In this document: positions 8,531 through 17,846 of the stretch, piece by piece | Numbering within the stretch: the first letter of the stretch is position 1 | Layout: each line of letters starts with the position of its first letter | Source of the DNA: Roseibium denhamense | Lineage (GTDB): Bacteria; Pseudomonadota; Alphaproteobacteria; Rhizobiales; Stappiaceae | DNA: 64,000 nt | Direction of reading: 5' to 3' | NCBI RefSeq assembly: GCF_009711415.1 | Contig: NZ_SMLZ01000104.1 | Coordinates: 47,784-111,783, forward strand | Notes under the pieces: generated by a model | Databases searched by the model: none | Seen by the model: the letters and a program-made list of their open reading frames with translations, nothing else | Told to the model about the DNA's origin: nothing | Position numbers and translations under genes: made by a program

Positions 8531-9544
8531 ATGTTCCGTTCGTTCTTCAAAAACCGCCAGTGGTTCCTGTGGGCCTGGGTCGGATCCGTCGTCATTCTCT
8601 GGGTCACCTGGTACAAGGTGCAATTGGATGTCGAGATCAACGAGTGGTTCGGCTCATTCTATGACACGATCCAGAAGGCGCTTTCCGAACCGGGCAGCGT
8701 GACTACAGAAGAATATATGGCGGAACTTGCGACATTCTTCTGGATCGCGGCGCTTTATGTCGCGATCGCCGTGGTACTCGACTTCTTCACCAAACACTTC
8801 ATCTTCCGTTGGCGCACAGCCATGAACAACTACTACATGTCGCACTGGAAACTTGTCCGGCATATCGAGGGCGCCTCACAGCGCGTCCAGGAAGACACGA
8901 TGCGGTTTGCGCGGATCATGGAAAGCCTTGGGGTGTCCTTCATGCGGTCGGTGATGACCTTGATCGCGTTTCTGCCGCTTCTTTGGGAGCTGTCCAAAAA
9001 CGTTACTGAGCTGCCCTGGATCGGACCTGTCGAGCATTCTCTCGTCTATGTTGCAATCCTGTCCGCAGCCTCAGGAACTGTGCTGCTCGCGATTGTCGGG
9101 ATCCGGCTTCCAGGTCTTGAATTCAATAACCAGAAAGTTGAGGCCGCCTACCGCAAAGAGCTTGTCTATGGCGAAGACAGTGAAGACCGCGCGGATCCTC
9201 CTTCAGTCAACGAACTTTTTGGACATGTGCGGAAGAACTATTTCCGCCTGTTCTTCCATTACCTCTATTTCGACGTTGCCCGCTGGTCTTACCTCCAGGC
9301 GACTGTGCTCGTGCCTTATGTGGCGCTAGCGCCAACCATTGTCAGCGGTGCCATTACGCTCGGTGTCATGCAGCAGATCGTGCGGGCCTTCAACCGGGTT
9401 GAAAGTTCGTTCCAGTATCTGGTCAACGCCTGGACCACAATTGTCGAATTGATCTCTGTCTACAAACGTCTGCGCGCCTTTGAAGAGCATATCTGGGAGC
9501 ATGAACGGACAGGTGTCACGCCAGATGCCATGCCTGCCGAGTAG
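8531..9544 (+). CDS. SbmA/BacA-like inner-membrane peptide transporter
   Basis: The 337-residue protein resembles the SbmA/BacA family, proton-driven importers of peptides and peptide antibiotics that in rhizobia are needed for symbiosis. Visible are the N-terminal WFLWAWVGSVVILWVTWYKV helix, the ALYVAIAVVLDFFTKHFIFRWRTAMNNYY segment, the conserved RVQEDTMRFARIMESLGVSF region, and a C-terminal FQYLVNAWTTIVELISVYKRLRAFE helix typical of the family. There is no ABC ATPase domain. Whether it is the BacA orthologue or a paralogue cannot be settled here. It is a single gene ended by a strong terminator. Confidence 0.85.
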   Translation: MFRSFFKNRQWFLWAWVGSVVILWVTWYKVQLDVEINEWFGSFYDTIQKALSEPGSVTTEEYMAELATFFWIAALYVAIAVVLDFFTKHFIFRWRTAMNNYYMSHWKLVRHIEGASQRVQEDTMRFARIMESLGVSFMRSVMTLIAFLPLLWELSKNVTELPWIGPVEHSLVYVAILSAASGTVLLAIVGIRLPGLEFNNQKVEAAYRKELVYGEDSEDRADPPSVNELFGHVRKNYFRLFFHYLYFDVARWSYLQATVLVPYVALAPTIVSGAITLGVMQQIVRAFNRVESSFQYLVNAWTTIVELISVYKRLRAFEEHIWEHERTGVTPDAMPAE

Positions 9545-9556
9545 GCCACGGACATG

Positions 9557-9587
9557 AAAAAGCGCCGGCCAATCCCGGCGCTTTTTT
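9557..9587 (+). terminator. Rho-independent terminator
   Basis: AAGCGCCGG (9560-9568) pairs with CCGGCGCTT (9575-9583), giving a 9-bp GC-rich stem followed by TTTT. An A tract on the 5' side means it can also serve the converging molybdenum hydroxylase gene. Confidence 0.85.
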
Positions 9588-9607
9588 GATTTGCAAAGCT
9601 TTGAGAC

Positions 9608-11911
9608 TTACTTCGCGGCCCCGATCAGCTCCCAGACCTTTAAAGGGGTTGCGGGCATATCAACCGTCTGCGTAACACCGGCACCATCTTTCAAGGCCCG
9701 CTGAACGGCATTCATGACAGCCGCGCAGCCGCCAATGGTGCCAGCTTCCCCCGCCCCTTTGATCCCCATGGCATTTGTCGTTGAGGGAATATTGCGGGTC
9801 TCGAAATGAATGGATGGCAGGTCCCCGGCCCGGATCAGCTGGTAGTCAAGCAAAGAGGCGGTCAGAAGCTGTCCGTCCTCGTCATATACAGTGTGCTCGC
9901 ACAGGGCCTGACTGATCGCGTTGACCGCACCACCGTGAACCTGGCCTGCCAACAGAAGCGGATTCACCGTGACCCCGAAATCATCAACAATCACATAGTT
10001 TTCTATGGATGTCGTTCCCGTATCAGGATCGATTTCAAGTTCACAGATGTGAGTGCCATTGGGATAGGTTGCCTCGCTCTGGCGCACCTCTTCCCGGGCT
10101 GACAAAGGCTCGCCGCCTCCTGCCGCTATCTCCGCGAGCGTGACCTGCTGATCGGTGCCGACAACACGCACCAGACCCTCACTGAGTTCAAGGTCTTCGA
10201 TCCCGGCCTCCAGCCTGTCGGCGGCCAGTTCCTTGATTTTCTTGACCAAGGTCGTGGTTGCGTCCCGTACGGACGGCAGGCCGATCGGGATGGACCGGGA
10301 TCCGCCGGTCCCGCCGCCTTTGCGGACGAGATCCGTATCGCCCTGAATGACCTGAATATCGTCAATGGTCAGCCCAAACCCTTCGGCGACAACTTGCGAA
10401 TAGGCCGTTGCGTGCCCCTGCCCGTTGGTCTGTGTCCCGATCAGCAAGGTCACGGTTCCGTCGGTGCCGAGTTCGAGCGTTGCTTCCTCACTGCCCGCAA
10501 ATGCACATGCCTCGATATAGGAGCAAATCCCGATGCCGCGCAGCTTCCCGCGCGTCCGGCTGTCGGCCTGGCGCGCTTCAAAGCCGTCCCAGTCTGCAAC
10601 GCTCAAGGCCGTGTCCAGATGACCGGCAAAGTCCCCGGTATCGTACATCCGGCCTGTTTGGGTGGTGTATGGCATCTGGTCCGGCCGGACGAAGTTGCGC
10701 TTGCGGATTTCGACAGGGCCGAGTCCTGTTTCCTCCCCCGCCTTATCGATCAGCCGCTCGATCAGATAAGCTGCTTCCGGCCGTCCCGCCCCGCGAAACG
10801 CATCGGTCGGCACGGTGTGCATGTAAACACCCTCGACCTTGGCAAAGACGGCTGGAATGTCATAAAGGCCGGACGTCATGGACGTACCGACATAAGGAAT
10901 AAACGGGCCGAATTGATGCAAGTATGCCCCCATGGCGGCACGCACATGCACCTTGAGCCCGAGGATCTTGTGATCGCTGTCAAGCGCCAGCTCAGCATGG
11001 CTGAGATTGTCGCGGCCGTGCGCATCGGTGACGAAGTGGTCCATGCGCTCGCCCGTCCAGCGAACGGGAACGCCCAATTCCTTCGCCGCCAACAGGCTAA
11101 GTGGATACTCCCGGTAGCAGAACATCTTGGTGCCGAACCCGCCGCCGACTTCCGGCGTGATAACCTGCAGCTGGTCTTCCTGCAGGCCCAGAATGGAACA
11201 GACAACTCCGCGCATCCCGTGGCCACCCTGCGTGCCGAGCGTCAGACGGAAGCGCTCCTGATCCGCAATGTGCTCCGCCACACAGCCGCGCAGCTCCATA
11301 TAATTGGCAACGATCCGGTTATTGACCACATCGATTGACACGACCTTGGAGGCCTTGGCGAAAGCTGCCTCTGTTTTCGCCTCATCGCCTTGGCCATAGG
11401 TGAAAGAGACGTTGCTATCAAAGTCCGGCCAGACCTTCGGCGCACCGGGAGCAAGCGCGGCCTCGATGCCGACCACCACGTCAAGAGGATCGTAATCGAC
11501 TTCCAGGCTCTCAGCCGCATCACGGGCTATGTTCAGATCGTCGGCAACGATAAAGGCAATGGCATCGCCGACATACCGGACTTCATCGCCGCACAACAAT
11601 GGCTGGACGGGTGCGGTGAAATCGCTGCCATCAATCTGTTTCGGCCGGGCGCGTGTCGGCATGGCCATACCGGCCACATCAGCTCCCGTCAGGACGAGCC
11701 GGACACCGTCCATCTCCCGGACATCATCAGCGTTTTCAACCCGGATCTTGGCATGGGCCATGGCGGACCGCACGACAACACCGTGGAGGCAGCCCTCCGG
11801 CTGATAATCCGCTGTATAGACGCCCTGTCCCGTGATCAACGGTTGATCTTCCTTGCGCCGCAAAGGTGCGCCAACACCGAATTTCGGAGTCATCATCTGG
11901 TTCATGTTCAT
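9608..11911 (-). CDS. Molybdopterin-binding large subunit, CoxL form II/xanthine dehydrogenase family
   Basis: The 767-residue protein is the Mo-cofactor subunit of an aerobic CO dehydrogenase-like or aldehyde/xanthine oxidase-like hydroxylase. Visible are the N-terminal GVGAPLRRKEDQPLITGQG motif, EVGGGFGTKMF, and the active-site loop AFRGAGRPEAAY. The latter is of the form II (AYRGAGR) type, not the AYxCSFR of true CO dehydrogenase. GTQTNGQGHAT and KGAGEAGTIGG near the C-terminus complete the pterin site. The FAD (coxM) and 2Fe-2S (coxS) partners are not adjacent. The substrate is unknown; partner subunits must be encoded elsewhere. Confidence 0.92.
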   Translation of the reverse strand: MNMNQMMTPKFGVGAPLRRKEDQPLITGQGVYTADYQPEGCLHGVVVRSAMAHAKIRVENADDVREMDGVRLVLTGADVAGMAMPTRARPKQIDGSDFTAPVQPLLCGDEVRYVGDAIAFIVADDLNIARDAAESLEVDYDPLDVVVGIEAALAPGAPKVWPDFDSNVSFTYGQGDEAKTEAAFAKASKVVSIDVVNNRIVANYMELRGCVAEHIADQERFRLTLGTQGGHGMRGVVCSILGLQEDQLQVITPEVGGGFGTKMFCYREYPLSLLAAKELGVPVRWTGERMDHFVTDAHGRDNLSHAELALDSDHKILGLKVHVRAAMGAYLHQFGPFIPYVGTSMTSGLYDIPAVFAKVEGVYMHTVPTDAFRGAGRPEAAYLIERLIDKAGEETGLGPVEIRKRNFVRPDQMPYTTQTGRMYDTGDFAGHLDTALSVADWDGFEARQADSRTRGKLRGIGICSYIEACAFAGSEEATLELGTDGTVTLLIGTQTNGQGHATAYSQVVAEGFGLTIDDIQVIQGDTDLVRKGGGTGGSRSIPIGLPSVRDATTTLVKKIKELAADRLEAGIEDLELSEGLVRVVGTDQQVTLAEIAAGGGEPLSAREEVRQSEATYPNGTHICELEIDPDTGTTSIENYVIVDDFGVTVNPLLLAGQVHGGAVNAISQALCEHTVYDEDGQLLTASLLDYQLIRAGDLPSIHFETRNIPSTTNAMGIKGAGEAGTIGGCAAVMNAVQRALKDGAGVTQTVDMPATPLKVWELIGAAK

Positions 11912-12058
11912 GGACCTGTTTGCTTGGAAGGAACCGTCCTAACGCGCGGGACGGTGAACTATCTGTTTGAACTGCAACATAGGGTTCTCAAAGGACCCTG
12001 GCCAGAGTGCGGTGTGGGTATCGCGAGCCATGACACATTGCCCACGGACGCTACAGCG

Positions 12059-13120
12059 TTAAATGATCTCATCCTCATCAAACAACGGGTCGGCTTCAAG
12101 CTGAGATGTCAGACTGTCAAGTGTCTGTTCGGCATCATACTTCTCGCTGACATCTGCAATATGAAACAACCCATCACCCTCGTTGACGACCGGAAGGTTT
12201 GTGCGACCGATAACAAGTCCGCCGTAACTTGCAATGACCTCGCGTTCATTTTCACCGAACGGATCTGAAACAATGCCGAGCAGCATATCCGGTTCGACCA
12301 CATCGCCCGTCGATTTGAAGGGCCGCAACAGGCCGCCGGCCGGAGACCGTGCCCAGTAACTTGCCTTTGTGAGGATGGATCTGGCCTTCGGTTTTGTGAT
12401 CCCTTTGGCCCCGAGCATCTTCAGCGCACGCATCACACGAAGCACACCGGAAACACCGGCACGGATGGCCATTTCGTCGAATCTGAGCCCTTCTCCGGCT
12501 TCATAGACCAGTACGTCGATCCCTTTTTCCTGGGCGGCTCCGCGCATGGATCCTTCGCGAACCTTTGAGGTCAGGACGACGGGCGCCCCAAATGCTTTGG
12601 CGAGCGTCAAGGTTTCCGGCCGCAGCGGCGACACCCGGATTTGCGGCAGGTTCGTGCGGTGAATGGCTGCGGAGTGAAGATCAATTCCGAAGTCCGACCG
12701 GTTGACGATTTCGGTCATGAACAAATGGGCAAGCCGTCCGGCGAGTGATCCGCGCTGGGTGCCTGGAAACGAGCGGTTGAGATCACGCCGGTCGGGCAGA
12801 TACCGGGAATGGTTCAAGAACCCGAAGGCATTCACAATGGGAATGACCAGAAGAGTGCCCTTCAGGCGCTCAAGCTCCGGGGCTGAAAGCTGAGGAGCGT
12901 TGAGAACGCGGCGTGCAATTTCAACGCCGATCACCTCATCGCCATGGACCGCCGCACTCACAAACATCACCGGGCCGGGCTTTCGGCCGTGGATGACGTG
13001 AACCGACATGGTGACCGGGGTATGATCCGACAAAACGCTGACGGGAAGATCGATGGTACGCCGGGTTCCAGGTGAAATGGTGAACTCGCCGATCTGAAAA
13101 GGTTTTGCTTTTGAATTCAC
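12059..13120 (-). CDS. Succinylglutamate desuccinylase/aspartoacylase family zinc hydrolase
   Basis: The 353-residue protein belongs to the AstE/AspA group of zinc carboxypeptidase-fold hydrolases. Zinc ligands are visible in AAVHGDEVIG (His and Glu, around residue 60) and DFGIDLHSAAIH (His, around 150), with the arginine-rich DRRDLNRSFPG loop between. The C-terminal third carries a lipoyl/biotin-like sandwich segment. It follows rimK by 10 nt and completes a RimB-RimK-AstE-type cluster, a combination predicted in comparative studies to act on amino-acid tags or peptides attached by RimK. That role is family inference, not shown here. Confidence 0.88.
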   Translation of the reverse strand: MNSKAKPFQIGEFTISPGTRRTIDLPVSVLSDHTPVTMSVHVIHGRKPGPVMFVSAAVHGDEVIGVEIARRVLNAPQLSAPELERLKGTLLVIPIVNAFGFLNHSRYLPDRRDLNRSFPGTQRGSLAGRLAHLFMTEIVNRSDFGIDLHSAAIHRTNLPQIRVSPLRPETLTLAKAFGAPVVLTSKVREGSMRGAAQEKGIDVLVYEAGEGLRFDEMAIRAGVSGVLRVMRALKMLGAKGITKPKARSILTKASYWARSPAGGLLRPFKSTGDVVEPDMLLGIVSDPFGENEREVIASYGGLVIGRTNLPVVNEGDGLFHIADVSEKYDAEQTLDSLTSQLEADPLFDEDEII

Positions 13121-13130
13121 TCAAGTGTTC

Positions 13131-14036
13131 CTATCCGCGGCCCTTTGTTTTTGTTTTCCCGACAGCATAGTTTGCCGCGAGGAAATCAATTATTTTGCCG
13201 GCAGCATCCTTACCGGTGGCCTTTTCAACGCCTTCGAGCCCGGGGGATGAATTGACTTCCATCACCACCGGACCATGGTTGGACCTGAGCATATCAACGC
13301 CGCACACATTCAGCCCCATGCTCTTGGCCGCCCGGATCGCGGTAGAGCGTTCTTCAGGCGAGATCTTGATGGCCGCAGCACTGCCACCCCGGTGGAGATT
13401 GGAACGGAACTCGCCTTCCGCCCCGGTCCGTTTCATAGCGGCGATCACCTTGCCGCCGACGACAAGCGCCCGGATATCGGTGCCACCTGCTTCCTTGATG
13501 AATTCCTGAACCAGAATGTTCACATTGGCACCGCGGAAAGCTTCGATCACCGACTTGGCCGAGCGCTCTGTATCGGCCAGAACCACCCCAATCCCTTGTG
13601 TTCCCTCCAAAAGCTTGATGACGACAGGCGCCCCGCCCGCAGTTTCTAGAACCTCGGCGGTCATCTTGGGATCGTGGGCGAATGTGGTGACCGGCAGGCC
13701 AATGCCATCACGGGCCAGCAACTGCATGGACCGGAGCTTGTCACGAGACCGCCCGATGGCAACGGATTCGTTGAGCGGATAAACGCCCATCATTTCGAAC
13801 TGGCGCAACACAGCCAGACCGTAAAAGGTGATCGACGCACCGATACGGGGAATGACCGCGTCAAATCCGGTCAGCTTTGCCCCGTTGTAGTAGATTTCCG
13901 GCCGCCGGGACGCGATGTTCATGTAACACCGCAAGGTGTTGATGATCTCCATTTCGAAACCGCGTTCTTCGGCGGCTTCCTTAAGGCGGCGGTGGGAATA
14001 AAGATCGGCGTTCCGCGCCATCATTGCAATTTTCAT
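13131..14036 (-). CDS. rimK: RimK-family ATP-grasp alpha-L-glutamate ligase
   Basis: The 301-residue ATP-grasp ligase resembles RimK, which adds glutamates to ribosomal protein S6. Seen are [26 protein letters not shown] at the start, [21 protein letters not shown], the ATP-grasp loop [20 protein letters not shown] around residue 145, and the metal-binding tail [17 protein letters not shown]. Length is normal. It sits between a retropepsin-like protease gene (14119-14592) and an AstE-like hydrolase gene, all on the minus strand, so the three probably work on one modification cycle. Confidence 0.93.
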   Translation of the reverse strand: MKIAMMARNADLYSHRRLKEAAEERGFEMEIINTLRCYMNIASRRPEIYYNGAKLTGFDAVIPRIGASITFYGLAVLRQFEMMGVYPLNESVAIGRSRDKLRSMQLLARDGIGLPVTTFAHDPKMTAEVLETAGGAPVVIKLLEGTQGIGVVLADTERSAKSVIEAFRGANVNILVQEFIKEAGGTDIRALVVGGKVIAAMKRTGAEGEFRSNLHRGGSAAAIKISPEERSTAIRAAKSMGLNVCGVDMLRSNHGPVVMEVNSSPGLEGVEKATGKDAAGKIIDFLAANYAVGKTKTKGRG

Positions 14037-14118
14037 ACGTACGTCCCCTTGTTTCCTTCTGGACAGGGTTTAATTGCCGCCGTCTCGTTACCCGAGGCCT
14101 CGTACAAGCGGATTTAGG

Positions 14119-14592
14119 TTACTTCTCAGGAGCCCTTTGTGGCTTGCCAGTCAAAAAGGAGCGCCCGGCATGCACCAACACATTGTGGCGCCGGATCGCG
14201 GTCCGTCCCAAAATCATGTCAAACCCCATGTTCTCGCGGTTGGCGAGCGAGACATCCACATGCCAGTGATGGGTGCCGATATGCAGCAGGGTCCGGATGA
14301 CGATCCGCCGCTCCGGAACACCGCTTGTGTTTTTGATATTGCGTTGATCGATCACCGGAACTTCCACCTGGAAATCGCTGTGATGTTTCGATGCTGGAAC
14401 CTTGAACCGCACCCAGGTGCGCCCGTCCTTATCGAATGTTTCCTGATCTTCCGCATGAAGTGCGGATGTGCGTGCGCCCGTGTCGATCTTGGCGCGCATA
14501 TCGAACACACCAAGCTCTGGAAGGCTAACAACCTCGCGCCAACCGATAACGTTCGCTTTGGCTTGGAGACCGCCCTTTTTAACCCCTGCCAT
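14119..14592 (-). CDS. rimB: RimK-associated retropepsin-like protease (DUF785/RimB)
   Basis: The 157-residue protein is a single-domain retropepsin-like protein of the RimB/DUF785 family, often annotated as an ATP-dependent zinc protease. The aspartyl-protease signature is clear: FDMRAKIDTGARTSALHAED near residue 30, with DTGA as the catalytic loop, and MGFDMILGRTAIRRHN near the C-terminus. The family travels with rimK and is thought to trim or process glutamate tails. It is the first gene of the cluster, 82 nt before rimK. Its own upstream region (14593-14873) is shared with a divergently transcribed DMT permease. Confidence 0.92.
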   Translation of the reverse strand: MAGVKKGGLQAKANVIGWREVVSLPELGVFDMRAKIDTGARTSALHAEDQETFDKDGRTWVRFKVPASKHHSDFQVEVPVIDQRNIKNTSGVPERRIVIRTLLHIGTHHWHVDVSLANRENMGFDMILGRTAIRRHNVLVHAGRSFLTGKPQRAPEK

Positions 14593-14873
14593 TCAATGAC
14601 TTCCAGACACCAAGAAATCACCCGTGCCTTGATTTCGACGTTTAATAGAGCATTGCATGACGCATGCATCCGGTGCAAACAGCTTCTGCGTTTCAAGCTT
14701 GTATTCACCGCGCATACGTTTGCCCCCTTTTCGTTGGAAGCCGCTGATTTTAGGCCGCCTCTTCCCTTGACCGGAGATTGGGCTATGGTGCGCTCAATCA
14801 ATAATCGCCGGCCGAGGGCGCATGGAGAGATCATGCCCCGCCCAAACCACGCCCCGCCGGTGCAGGACATCCG

Positions 14874-15869
14874 ATGACTGACCCCATCAAAACGCCTCAG
14901 CCGGCCGAGCGGCCCAATCCGGAGTTCCGTCGCCGTCGTGCCGCAAACCGGATCAGAACCTACCTCAACCAACTTCCCGCCAACACGATCGGCGCGCTCT
15001 GGATCCTGCTCGCAGCCTTCTTGTTTTCGATCATGGTGGCCCTGTTCAAATTTATTGGTCAGGACCTTTCCGTTTTTCAGATCCTGGTGGTGCGTCAATC
15101 CGTGATGCTCTTGATTGTGGCTCCAAAGATCCTCGGCGGACTGCCCGGTTCGCTGGCCACGAAACGGCCGGGCCTTCAAGTGACCCGGGTTCTTTTTGCG
15201 TCAGGCGCCATGCTGTGCGGGTTTACGGCTGTGGTGGAAATGCCCCTTGCTGATGCCACGGCAATCAGTTTCTCCAAGACCTTCTTCATCACGATCTTCG
15301 CAATCTGGCTGCTCGGCGAGACCGTCGGTGTGCACCGCTGGGGCGCAACGATTGTCGGCTTCCTGGGCGTTCTATTGATGCTGCGACCGGACGGCGAAGG
15401 CTTCATCGACCCGTTTGCATTGCTGGCGATAGCCGGAGCGGCCTGCGCCGGAATGGTCATGATCGTGGTCCGGATCCTTACCCGAACCGACCCGCCGGTC
15501 ACAATCCTGACCTACCAGGCCCTGGGAGTCGGCGCGTTGATGCTGATACCGGCCATCATGACATGGCAGCCTCCGACCCTGTCCCAATGGGGGCTTTTGC
15601 TCGTGATCGGCGTCATTTCCTGGGCAGCGCAGATGGCGAATATACGCGCCTTCAAGTCCGGCGAAGCAACGGCGATAGCCTCGCTCGATTATACCCGGCT
15701 TTTGTATGCCACCATTTTCGGTGCTCTGATCTTCAGCCAATGGCCCCGTCTTGAGACCCTGCTGGGCGCGGCTGTCATCATTACCGCCTCCATCTACACC
15801 GTTCGCCGGGAGGCAAAACGCGGCCGGGAACTCGCCCGCGCGGCAGACGGACGCGGCTACACAAACTGA
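14874..15869 (+). CDS. DMT superfamily (EamA) permease
   Basis: The 331-residue protein has a charged N-terminus of about 40 residues (RRRRAANRIRTY) followed by ten hydrophobic segments in two EamA repeats. Conserved features are ILVVRQSVMLLIV, MPLADATAISFSKTFFITIFAIWLLGE and the second-repeat FKSGEATAIASLDYTRLLYATIFG. It shares the ADAT and GE-x-VGxHRW type motifs with the DMT gene at 7167-8168, so the two are paralogues. The transported compound is unknown. It is a single gene that converges on the acyl-CoA ligase. Confidence 0.88.
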   Translation: MTDPIKTPQPAERPNPEFRRRRAANRIRTYLNQLPANTIGALWILLAAFLFSIMVALFKFIGQDLSVFQILVVRQSVMLLIVAPKILGGLPGSLATKRPGLQVTRVLFASGAMLCGFTAVVEMPLADATAISFSKTFFITIFAIWLLGETVGVHRWGATIVGFLGVLLMLRPDGEGFIDPFALLAIAGAACAGMVMIVVRILTRTDPPVTILTYQALGVGALMLIPAIMTWQPPTLSQWGLLLVIGVISWAAQMANIRAFKSGEATAIASLDYTRLLYATIFGALIFSQWPRLETLLGAAVIITASIYTVRREAKRGRELARAADGRGYTN

Positions 15870-15871
15870 AA

Positions 15872-15894
15872 AAGGCAGCGGAAAAGCTGCCTTC
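15872..15894. terminator. Bidirectional terminator
   Basis: AAGGCAGC (15872-15879) pairs with GCTGCCTT (15886-15893). The minus-strand side runs into TTTTT and the plus side into CTTCTT, so it is stronger for the acyl-CoA ligase transcript. It lies between convergent genes. Confidence 0.7.
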
Positions 15895-15918
15895 TTCGAA
15901 AGAGTCTTCCTGTCCGGA

Positions 15919-17607
15919 TCAAGCCGCAGCGCGCTTGGCTGCCTCTTCTTCGACCAGTTCCTTCTTTGACAGTTTGCCGACCATTGTCTTGGGCAGTTCA
16001 TCGCGGAACTCGAATTCCCGCGGCATTTCAATCGTTGAAAGGTGATCCTTGAGGAAGGTTTTCATCTCTTCACCCGTCACGGCATGACCTTCCTTCAGTT
16101 TGATAAAGGCTTTTGGAGACTGGCCGCGATAATCGTCCGGCACCGCAATCACGATGGTCTCGTCAACCCCCTCATGCTGATAGATCGCTTCTTCGATCAC
16201 ACGCGGATAGACGTTGTAGCCAGAGCACAGGATCAGATCCTTGATGCGATCGACCAGATAGATGTAACCATCATCGTCCTGATAACCGACATCTCCCGTA
16301 TGCAGATAGCCATCCTCGGTGATCGTGGTCGCGGTCGCATCATCCCGCTTCCAGTACCCTTTCATGATCTGCGGACCATTGAGCAGCAACTCACCCTTGG
16401 CACCCTTTTCCACTTCCGTCTTGCCGTCTTCGATGTCGACAAACCGCACAAGCGTCCCGGGAGCCGGGCATCCGATGGATCCTGCGCGGTTCGGCTTGTC
16501 GAGGGGGTTGATGGCCGCCACCGGTGACGACTCGGTCAGCCCGTATCCTTCAACAAGGGTACAGCCGGTGATCTTCTCGAAGTTTTCCTTGACCTCAACC
16601 GGAAGCGGGGCTCCCCCGGACAGGCATTTATCGATGCTGGACAGGTCATATTTTTTCGTAAGCGGCGAATTATTGATCGCCGTATAGATCGTCGGGACGC
16701 CCGGGAACAGGGTCACTTTCTTGCGCACGATGGCCTTCAGCACCGCCTCAAGCTCGAAGCGTGGCTGCAGAACCATTTCAGCGCCCAGGATAACGGCGAG
16801 GTTCTGACCAACCGTCATCGCAAACACGTGGAAGAAGGGCAATACGCACAAGATGCGCTCCTGGCCCGGAACGGCATCGAAGAAGATCGTCCGCATCTGC
16901 TCGATATTCGCAGACAGATTGCGGTGCGTGAGCATCGCGCCTTTCGGAACGCCGGTCGTTCCGCCCGTGTACTGCAACACGGCAATATCGTTTTCAGGGT
17001 CAATCACAACGGGCTGCGGTGTCTGACCATGGTTGAGCAGGGATTCAAACTGGATATGCGCGTTATCATGCGGAATGTCCGCGACTTCCTTGCGCTTGAA
17101 CAGGCTAAAGAGAACCTTCTTGACCGTTGGAAGGCAGAAGGTCATCGGGCAGACAATGATCTTGTCGAGGATCTTCTCTTTGCGGACTTCCTCGACCTTG
17201 TCGTAGATGACCTTGAGATCCATCGTGACCATGATCCGGACATCGGCGTCCCGCGCCTGGAACGCGATTTCGCGTTCAACATAAAGCGGATTGAAGTTCG
17301 CAACCGTGCCGCCCGCCTTCATGATGGCGAAATAAAAGATCGTATAGAAAGGCGTGTTGGGCAGGCAGAGACCGACATGAACGCCCTTGCGCACACCCAT
17401 TGCCTGAAGACCGCAGGCGACCTGATCCACAAGCGCGCCGATCTCCGCGTAAGACCAGCCCTTACCCATGAAGTCCACGGCAGGCCGGCCGCCAAATTTC
17501 TTCACAGTCGTTTCGAGATACTCATGTACTGGACGGGCATTGAACGCCGCGTTCCACTCCTCCGCAGTCGTCATAACGTTCTCCAACGCGTTGTTCTTGG
17601 ACCTCAT
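15919..17607 (-). CDS. fadD: Long-chain fatty acid--CoA ligase
   Basis: The 562-residue AMP-forming ligase activates fatty acids to acyl-CoA. Adenylate-forming motifs are present in order: the P-loop YTGGTTGVPKGAML (about residue 215), VEGYGLTESSP (about 360), YLHTGDVGYQDDDGYIYLVDR with the hinge Asp-Arg (about 440), and PKTMVGKLSKKEL with the catalytic Lys near the C-terminus. The first Met at 17607 adds an 11-residue leader; MTTAEEW (start 17574) is an equally possible start. No other beta-oxidation gene is adjacent. Confidence 0.92.
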   Translation of the reverse strand: MRSKNNALENVMTTAEEWNAAFNARPVHEYLETTVKKFGGRPAVDFMGKGWSYAEIGALVDQVACGLQAMGVRKGVHVGLCLPNTPFYTIFYFAIMKAGGTVANFNPLYVEREIAFQARDADVRIMVTMDLKVIYDKVEEVRKEKILDKIIVCPMTFCLPTVKKVLFSLFKRKEVADIPHDNAHIQFESLLNHGQTPQPVVIDPENDIAVLQYTGGTTGVPKGAMLTHRNLSANIEQMRTIFFDAVPGQERILCVLPFFHVFAMTVGQNLAVILGAEMVLQPRFELEAVLKAIVRKKVTLFPGVPTIYTAINNSPLTKKYDLSSIDKCLSGGAPLPVEVKENFEKITGCTLVEGYGLTESSPVAAINPLDKPNRAGSIGCPAPGTLVRFVDIEDGKTEVEKGAKGELLLNGPQIMKGYWKRDDATATTITEDGYLHTGDVGYQDDDGYIYLVDRIKDLILCSGYNVYPRVIEEAIYQHEGVDETIVIAVPDDYRGQSPKAFIKLKEGHAVTGEEMKTFLKDHLSTIEMPREFEFRDELPKTMVGKLSKKELVEEEAAKRAAA

Positions 17608-17846
17608 GCTCTGGCGTTACAGCTTGTGACATGCCCGGCTCCTCTTGCCGGACGCGTCCTCCCAAAAGCCGCACGCAGTGCTTCTCAGGCCGTGCCAATC
17701 GTGGCGCGTTTATTGACATGCCCGAAGCTTCCGTTCACGTCAACTCGCGACGTAACGACACCCCCCCAACTTTTTTCAGGCGGCCTGACAGACGAGTCCA
17801 TAACCTGTGATTGCAAGCACGGCAGGAGGGCTGCGATTTCAGGAGC

